Of a stretch of 64,000 nt of DNA, positions 59,289 to 64,000 are shown piece after piece. The stretch's first letter is position 1; each line of letters begins with the position of its first letter. The DNA is from JAVBSX01 sp031549565 (GTDB lineage Bacteria; Planctomycetota; Planctomycetia; Pirellulales; Thermoguttaceae), in assembly GCA_031549565.1 (NCBI GenBank), contig JAVBPO010000005.1:17958-81957 (forward strand), given 5' to 3'. The notes below the pieces were generated by a model. The model ran no database searches. It worked only from the letters and a program-made list of their open reading frames with translations, and was not told where the DNA came from. A program made the position numbers and the translations under genes.

Positions 59289-59666
59289 TCACCTCTTATA
59301 GACTTCCTTCGGATCAAACACCCGCTCGCCGACGATTTCGAAACCTTCGGGCGTGATTTTACGGAAAAAGCAGCTTTTGTATCCTTCGTGACACGCGGCG
59401 CCGCCGATTTGGACGACTTTGAGCAGTATCGTGTCCCGGTCGCAGTCGACGTAAATGGAATCGACCTTCTGGACGTTGCCGCTTTCCTCCCCTTTTCTCC
59501 ACAATTTCTTGCGGCTGCGGCTGTAATAAACCGCCCGACCGGTCGAAACCGTTTCGTCGTAAGCTTCTTCGTTCATGTAGGCAAGCATCAACACGTCGCC
59601 GGATTGGACGTCTTGAGCGACCACTGGGACGAGACCGTCAACACACTTTTCAAAATCTGGACGCAT
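59289..59666 (-). CDS. hisI: Phosphoribosyl-AMP cyclohydrolase
   Basis: A 125-residue enzyme of histidine synthesis, opening the adenine ring of PR-AMP. Conserved segments are DVLMLAYMNEEAYDETVSTGRAVYYSRSRKKLWRKGEESGN near residue 24, the metal-binding DCDRDTILLKV near 74, and GGAACHEGYKSCFFR near 88 (zinc Cys). It is a stand-alone HisI without the HisE domain. The final codons and stop overlap ATTTCTT-type heptamers (59278-59298). Confidence 0.95.
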   Translation of the reverse strand: MRPDFEKCVDGLVPVVAQDVQSGDVLMLAYMNEEAYDETVSTGRAVYYSRSRKKLWRKGEESGNVQKVDSIYVDCDRDTILLKVVQIGGAACHEGYKSCFFRKITPEGFEIVGERVFDPKEVYKR

Positions 59667-59804
59667 GAGTAAATAGGTTTTGTTCAGAGGAAAAATTAAA
59701 TATCCGCAATTCTATTGCATTTCATCCAACCGACAAGATAGGCGAGAGAAGACGCCGTTTTTTCGTTGCTGAAATATCAGATATTCAAATCGGTTACGAA
59801 AGCG

Positions 59805-59810
59805 TATAAT
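59805..59810 (+). promoter_or_regulatory. Candidate -10 element
   Basis: A perfect TATAAT 55 nt before the Gly-rich protein start, in an AT-rich gap (59667-59864). No good -35 is seen at 16-18 nt. Confidence 0.4.
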
Positions 59811-59864
59811 ATCGCAATCGGTATTCACCATACCACTGGCAAACTTTAAACTAGAGGTGTTTCC

Positions 59865-61385
59865 ATGAGACTTAGAAATATAGGCTATTCAAACCCCCGG
59901 CTCGTGATGATGCTGGGATTGTTTCTTTCGCTGGCCCTTTGTTGGCCGGAAACGAGTTTCGCTCAACGTGGTCGCGGCGGAGGCCGGATCGGCGGCGGGG
60001 GAATCGGAGGGGGAATGGGAGGCGGTGCGCGGCCGCAGGTGCAACGACCGAACATCAATATCAATCGACCAAGTGTCAATATGCCTGGGCCGCGAGAGAT
60101 GCCGAACATCAATCGCGGCGCCGCACCAGGAAGTCGTGCAAGAGGAATCGATCGGCCCGCCAATTTTTCGCGGGATGAAGTCCAAAACCGCCTGAACGAT
60201 CTCCATTCCAAAGGCGCCGGCAAGTATTGGGGGGAAGGACAGCCGTTCGCCGGAGGAGGAGCCGGTCGGAAGCCCGCTGATATCGCAGGCCCCGGAGATC
60301 GCAACGCCGGAGAAAATCTCCGCGACCGTTTTCAGGGACAAGATATTCTCCCGAAGCCGGGCGAAAGCCGACCGGGTGATCGCAATGCGGGACAGCAAAG
60401 CGATTTGTCCAAAGCGGTCGATCGAGTTCGCGAAAACGGCTCTATACCGGGACAACGTCGCCCGGGAGATGCGAACGCCGGGCGGCAAAGCGACCTTTCC
60501 CGTGCGGTTGATCGGGCTCGGGAAGGCGGCCTCGCACCGGGGCAACGCCGACCGGGGGATCTCCGTCCGGGACAACAGCATAATCCGGATTGGATCGCGC
60601 CGCATCATGTCGACAATACGATTATCAACAATATCAACAATAATTTCCACGGCTACGGAGATTACTGGACACACGGCTGGTACGCCGGGCACCCGTGGGC
60701 ATGGTGTCCTGCCGTCCCGATCGCTCCCGCCGTTTGGTGGGCGCCGGTCGTGTGGAACGATGTTTGGGCGTTTGGAGCCGGCGCCCTCTGGGGAAGCGCA
60801 ACCACGGTTGCCGAGCCGGTTTACTACAACTACGGCGACAATATCACGTACAACGACGACGGAATGGTTTACGTCAACAACGTCCCCTACGTGAGTGCGG
60901 ACGAATACTACCAGCAGGGAGTCGCGATCGCCGACGAAGGGGCCGACACACCGGCAGATTCGGAAACGGCAACCACCGCCGAAGCCCCGCAAAAAGAAGC
61001 CGGAAAAGACGATACCGCGAACCAGTGGAAGCCGCTGGGAACCTTCGCCGTCCTTTCGGATCCGAAGCAGACCTCCTCGCACATCGTCCTGCAATTGGCG
61101 ATGAACAAAGACGGAGTGATCCGCGGAAACATTTACAACCAGGTTTCGGACAAAGTCCAGCAGATTGAAGGAGCCGTCGACAGCAAAACGCAACGGGTCG
61201 CGTTCCGGATCACCGGCGACAAGGACAACCTCGCCGAATGCGGCTTGTGGAACCTGACGCAGGATACGCTTTCCGTCTTGATCCACAAGGGTAAGGACGA
61301 GTCGTTGACCCGAACCCTGATTCGGTTGACCGATCCGGATAAAGAGTCGGCGGCCGATTCGGAAAAAGCTCCGCAGAAGAGTTGA
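59865..61385 (+). CDS. Secreted Gly/Pro-rich protein with internal repeats
   Basis: A 506-residue protein. The signal peptide ends near ETSFAQ (residue 34). A Gly/Arg-rich segment (RGRGGGRIGGGGIGGGMGGG) follows, then Pro/Asn-rich sequence, then three tandem copies of about 28 residues with RPGDxNAGxQSDLSxAVDRxRExG (about 160-245). A Trp/His-rich stretch comes next (YWTHGWYAGHPWAWCPAVP, near 265) and a C-terminal beta domain of about 110 residues (LGTFAVLSDPKQTSSHIVLQLAMNKDGVIRGN). It is probably cell-envelope or extracellular. No enzyme signature; I do not recognise a family, although similar Trp-rich proteins occur in planctomycetes. Confidence 0.8.
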   Translation: MRLRNIGYSNPRLVMMLGLFLSLALCWPETSFAQRGRGGGRIGGGGIGGGMGGGARPQVQRPNININRPSVNMPGPREMPNINRGAAPGSRARGIDRPANFSRDEVQNRLNDLHSKGAGKYWGEGQPFAGGGAGRKPADIAGPGDRNAGENLRDRFQGQDILPKPGESRPGDRNAGQQSDLSKAVDRVRENGSIPGQRRPGDANAGRQSDLSRAVDRAREGGLAPGQRRPGDLRPGQQHNPDWIAPHHVDNTIINNINNNFHGYGDYWTHGWYAGHPWAWCPAVPIAPAVWWAPVVWNDVWAFGAGALWGSATTVAEPVYYNYGDNITYNDDGMVYVNNVPYVSADEYYQQGVAIADEGADTPADSETATTAEAPQKEAGKDDTANQWKPLGTFAVLSDPKQTSSHIVLQLAMNKDGVIRGNIYNQVSDKVQQIEGAVDSKTQRVAFRITGDKDNLAECGLWNLTQDTLSVLIHKGKDESLTRTLIRLTDPDKESAADSEKAPQKS

Positions 61386-61388
61386 TTT

Positions 61389-62480
61389 TCACCTTGTTTC
61401 CAACGCGCAATCCGGCTCCGCTTCCAGCGGGTCGCCGGTTACGGCGTAAGCTCGAGCGCGACTTCCGCCGCAAATTTGTCGGAAGTCGCACGCGCCGCAG
61501 ATCCCTTTGAACTGGTCCGGATCCTGAAGTTGCTTGAACAGCGGGTGAGCCTGGTAAACCTTGACGACTGAATCGGTCGGAAACCGTCCGCACACGATCG
61601 GCAGGAATCCTGCGGGAAAGATTTCGCCGTTGTGCGCGACGAACATGATTCCGCGACCGTCCGTGATCCCCAGCGGGGCGCGATGTCGCATCTTATGGTG
61701 AGCCGCCGGGGGCGCATCCGCCGATTGCGGGGCAGCGAGCGGATTCCCCCCTTTTTCCAGCACGAACCGCCGATAATGCGGCGCTTCGGTCGTTTTAATC
61801 GCAAACGGCTGAATGAGCGAATGTTTCCAGAGTTTCTCAAACACTTGCAGATATTCGTCCGGCGTAATCCGCTGTTCTTCGACGCCGCGTCCGACCGGAA
61901 CGAGAAAGAACAGCGACCACATCATGATTCCCTGTTCGGCAAGAAGCTCCGCGATCGCGTCGATTTTGTCGTAATTCCTCTTAGTGATCGACGTATTCAC
62001 TTGGACAGGGATTCCGAGCGATTTGGCGTTGGCGAGCATTTCGAGCGTTTTTTGGAAACTCCCCTCGAATCCGCGAAAAGCGTCGTGAATCGCGGCGTCC
62101 GGTCCGTCCAGCGAGATTCCGAGCGCTCCGATTCCGGCCCGCTGTGCTTTTTCCAGCGCCGTCCGGGTCGCAAGCGGCGTCGCCGACGGGGTGAGCGCCG
62201 TCTGAATCCCGAGCGAAACGGCGTGTTCGATCAACGTGAAAAGGTCGGCCCGCTTCAGCGGATCCCCGCCGGTAAACACGACCGTCGGCTTGCGGGGAAA
62301 CGTCGCGATCTGATCAAGCAAAGCGAGCGACTGTTCGGTCGGCAATTCGTCGTCCGCCGGATTTTCCTGAGCCGACGCCCGGCAATGCTTACAAACCAGA
62401 TCGCACGCTTGCGTAATCTCGTAGTAAAACATCAAAGGACTGGTCCCGAAATCGGCCGCGGTATAGTTCGAAGCAAGCAT
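61389..62480 (-). CDS. Radical SAM/SPASM enzyme, NirJ/Ahb-like group
   Basis: A 363-residue protein. The radical-SAM cluster motif is CDLVCKHC near residue 26, with SAM-binding FTGGDPLKR near 69 and GISLDGPDAAIHDAFRG near 120. The C-terminal SPASM region has CGACDFRQICGGSRARAYAVTGDPLEAEPDC, giving an auxiliary 4Fe-4S site. The GxxxxR-GDPL end is characteristic of the heme-pathway radical SAM enzymes (AhbC, AhbD, NirJ) and their TIGR04053-type relatives. The neighbours give no pathway, so heme modification is only a possibility. Confidence 0.85.
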   Translation of the reverse strand: MLASNYTAADFGTSPLMFYYEITQACDLVCKHCRASAQENPADDELPTEQSLALLDQIATFPRKPTVVFTGGDPLKRADLFTLIEHAVSLGIQTALTPSATPLATRTALEKAQRAGIGALGISLDGPDAAIHDAFRGFEGSFQKTLEMLANAKSLGIPVQVNTSITKRNYDKIDAIAELLAEQGIMMWSLFFLVPVGRGVEEQRITPDEYLQVFEKLWKHSLIQPFAIKTTEAPHYRRFVLEKGGNPLAAPQSADAPPAAHHKMRHRAPLGITDGRGIMFVAHNGEIFPAGFLPIVCGRFPTDSVVKVYQAHPLFKQLQDPDQFKGICGACDFRQICGGSRARAYAVTGDPLEAEPDCALETR

Positions 62481-62487
62481 TTTTAAA

Positions 62488-62585
62488 ATAAGAAATTAGA
62501 AATAAGAAATAGGAAAATGAAAACGAATTGGCGGGGTGAATCGTCTTGGTTGATGTATCCCCCGTTTAGCCGTGCGTCCTGGACG
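62488..62585. repeat. Heptamers ATAAGAA and a GTTTAGCC stem-loop
   Basis: Units ATAAGAA, ATTAGAA, ATAAGAA, ATAGGAA (62488-62515) lie just upstream of the radical SAM gene. CCCGTTTAGCCGTGCGTCC followed by TGGACGCC forms a hairpin at 62563-62586 before the VIT-VWA gene. Confidence 0.75.
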
Positions 62586-62601
62586 CCGGCGTTTCAAAAA
62601 A

Positions 62602-64000
62602 CATGAAAACATCTTTCCACATCACTCCCATGAGAACGAAACTCGGATTATCTCTATTGCTGTTGTTGCTCTGGACGGCTTCGGCGTTTTCCCAGGGGCT
62701 TTTGGTCAACGAATCGTCCAGTCCGGCGCAACTACCGCGTCGGGCGATGGGGGGTGGAACGGGGAGCATCGGTTTCGGCCGGGCGCTTCCGCCCCGACCG
62801 GTTCCGATCCAGACGTATAAAATCAAGGAACTGACCGTCGACGGACGAATCAAGGACCAGATTGCCGAAATCAACGTTTCGCAGACGTTCACGAACACCG
62901 GTTCGACGCAAATGGAAGTCTCGTTCGTCTTTCCGCTCCCTTACGACGGGGCGATCGACCAGATGGTGCTGCTCGTCGACGGAAAAGAATACCCCGCGAA
63001 ACTCCTGGACGCAACCGCCGCCCGGAAAACCTACGAGGAGATCGTCCGCCGCAATCGCGATCCCGCCCTGCTCGAATGGATCGGAACCGGCATGTTCCAA
63101 ACGAGCGTTTTCCCGGTCCCCGCCGGGGCGAGTCGGACCGTTTCGATCCGATACAGCCAGCTTTTACGGCAGGAAAACGGCGTTTGCGATTTCCTCTTCC
63201 CGCTCAGCACCGCGAAATACACGCTCGATCCGATCGAAAAACTCTCGATCACGTTGACCGTCGAAACGCCGGAGGAGTTGAAAAACGTTTACAGCCCGAC
63301 GCATGAAATTCAACTCAAACGACCCGACGCAAAAAAGGCGGAAATTTCCTTCACGGAAACGAACACGGTTCCGTCGACCGATTTCCGGCTCCTGTTCGAT
63401 TCCGGAACCGGCGAGTTGAGCGCGAAGATTCTCAGTTATAGGCCCAACGAAAAAGAAGACGGATACTTCCTGTTGCTCGCTTCGCCGAAAATCGCAACCG
63501 ATCCGGCGGAAAAACCGCTCCCGAAAACGATCCTGTTCGTGCTCGACAAGTCCGGGAGCATGTCCGGCGAGAAAATCGTCCAGGCCCGGGACGCGTTGAA
63601 ATTCGTGCTCAACAATCTGAACGAAAACGACACGTTCAACATTTTAACGTACAACGACCGTGTCGAAGCGTTCAAGCCGGAAATCCAGTCGTTCACGCCG
63701 GAAACCCGCAAACAGGCGCTCGATTATTGCGACTCGATTCGGGCCGCGGGAAGCACGAACATCGGCGACGCGCTGTCGAAATCGCTGAAAATGTTGCAGG
63801 ACAAAAATCAACCGAATTACGTTCTCTTCCTGACCGACGGCCAGCCGACCGTCGGCGAGCAGAACGAAATGAAACTGGCCGAAATCGCGAAACAGGCGAA
63901 CACGATGAAAGCGAGAATCTTTTCGTTCGGCGTCGGGTTCGATTTGAACGCTCGATTGTTGGACCGGCTTTCACAGGACAATCAAGGGCAAACGGAATTC
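62602..64000 (+). CDS. VIT and von Willebrand A domain protein (3' end beyond window)
   Basis: At least 466 residues; the frame runs off the window. A signal peptide (MRTKLGLSLLLLLLWTASAFSQG from the second ATG at 62629) precedes a VIT domain (ELTVDGRIKDQIAEINVSQTFTN, FPLPYDGAIDQMVLLVDGKEYPAKLLD, about 75-200). A VWA domain follows with the MIDAS motif FVLDKSGSMSGEK near residue 315, Thr/Ser-metal loop STNIGDAL near 390, and FLTDGQPTVGEQ near 412. Such inter-alpha-trypsin-inhibitor-like proteins are exported and bind ligands through a divalent cation. Their partners in planctomycetes are unknown. Confidence 0.92.

Overview
The window reads as chromosomal DNA of a planctomycete, probably Pirellulales-like. 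The evidence is a DUF1559 gene with the H-X9-DG C-terminus, a DUF1080 (3-keto-disaccharide hydrolase) protein, a BBP2-type outer-membrane barrel, PQQ-propeller and TPR giants, a short eukaryotic-like Ser/Thr kinase, KDO synthesis, and paired EF-P and EfpL. No rRNA, tRNA or CRISPR array was seen. Gene order is mostly housekeeping on both strands with short intergenic gaps.

Layout. 1-9.3 kb: end of an HD-domain (YhaM-like) gene, a SET-domain protein, a giant secreted protein, kdsB, a LOG-family gene, a GNAT enzyme and a porin. 9.7-15.3 kb: SDR oxidoreductase, efpL, a TPR/PQQ membrane protein and rnpB (RNase P RNA, minus strand). 15.7-22.6 kb: flagellar run flgG-flgA-flgH-flgI-flgJ(rod-binding)-flgN-flgK. 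22.6-31.7 kb: a UvrD/PcrA helicase, a TPR lipoprotein, a BatD-BatE fusion, accB, a soluble histidine kinase, def and an RNase Z-like hydrolase. 31.9-40.8 kb: ndk-hisS, nitroreductase, pectate-lyase-like protein, LutB-like Fe-S protein, HAD hydrolase, family-4 uracil-DNA glycosylase and mtaB. 40.9-49.3 kb: sensor kinase, DUF1080 protein, a BlaI repressor with a very large M56-protease fusion, its TPR paralogue, and a REP-flanked Y1 transposase (RAYT). 49.7-64 kb: accA, Ser/Thr kinase, a second UvrD helicase, an anti-sigma-like/DUF1559 pair, a BtaB-like methyltransferase, ribE-surE, efp, hisI, a Gly-rich secreted protein, a radical SAM/SPASM enzyme, and the start of a VIT-VWA protein.

The striking feature is the repeat content. 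About 25 loci carry tandem heptanucleotide arrays (7-bp units, 2-15 copies) falling into three sequence superfamilies: CAG-type (CAGGAGT, CAGTAGT, CAGAGGA, CAGACGG, CAGATAT), ATTT-type (TTTCTTA, TTGTTAT, TTCCCAT, TTTGTCA) and TAATT-type (GTAATTC, TAATTAC). They sit just upstream of start codons, often as inverted pairs bracketing a 25-70 nt spacer. They also enter genes: an inverted pair extends helix P12 of RNase P RNA, the hydrophobic cores of the FlgA and FlgI signal peptides are translated heptamers, and a 23-residue tandem repeat in the M56 protein is built from them. The format resembles the heptanucleotide STRR repeats of heterocystous cyanobacteria. Around these are at least six other dispersed families: a MITE-like element with imperfect terminal inverted repeats (4 copies, one providing a gene's stop codon), REPs with their RAYT, a 24-bp repeat (7 copies), a 31-bp inverted-pair element, GTTTAGCCCG stem-loops and GGGCAGGGG-type G-rich tracts.

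Functional assignments rest on reading motifs by eye; no database search was possible. Start codons were moved from the longest open frame wherever repeats, signal peptides or ribosome-binding sites argued for it, and this is stated in each entry.
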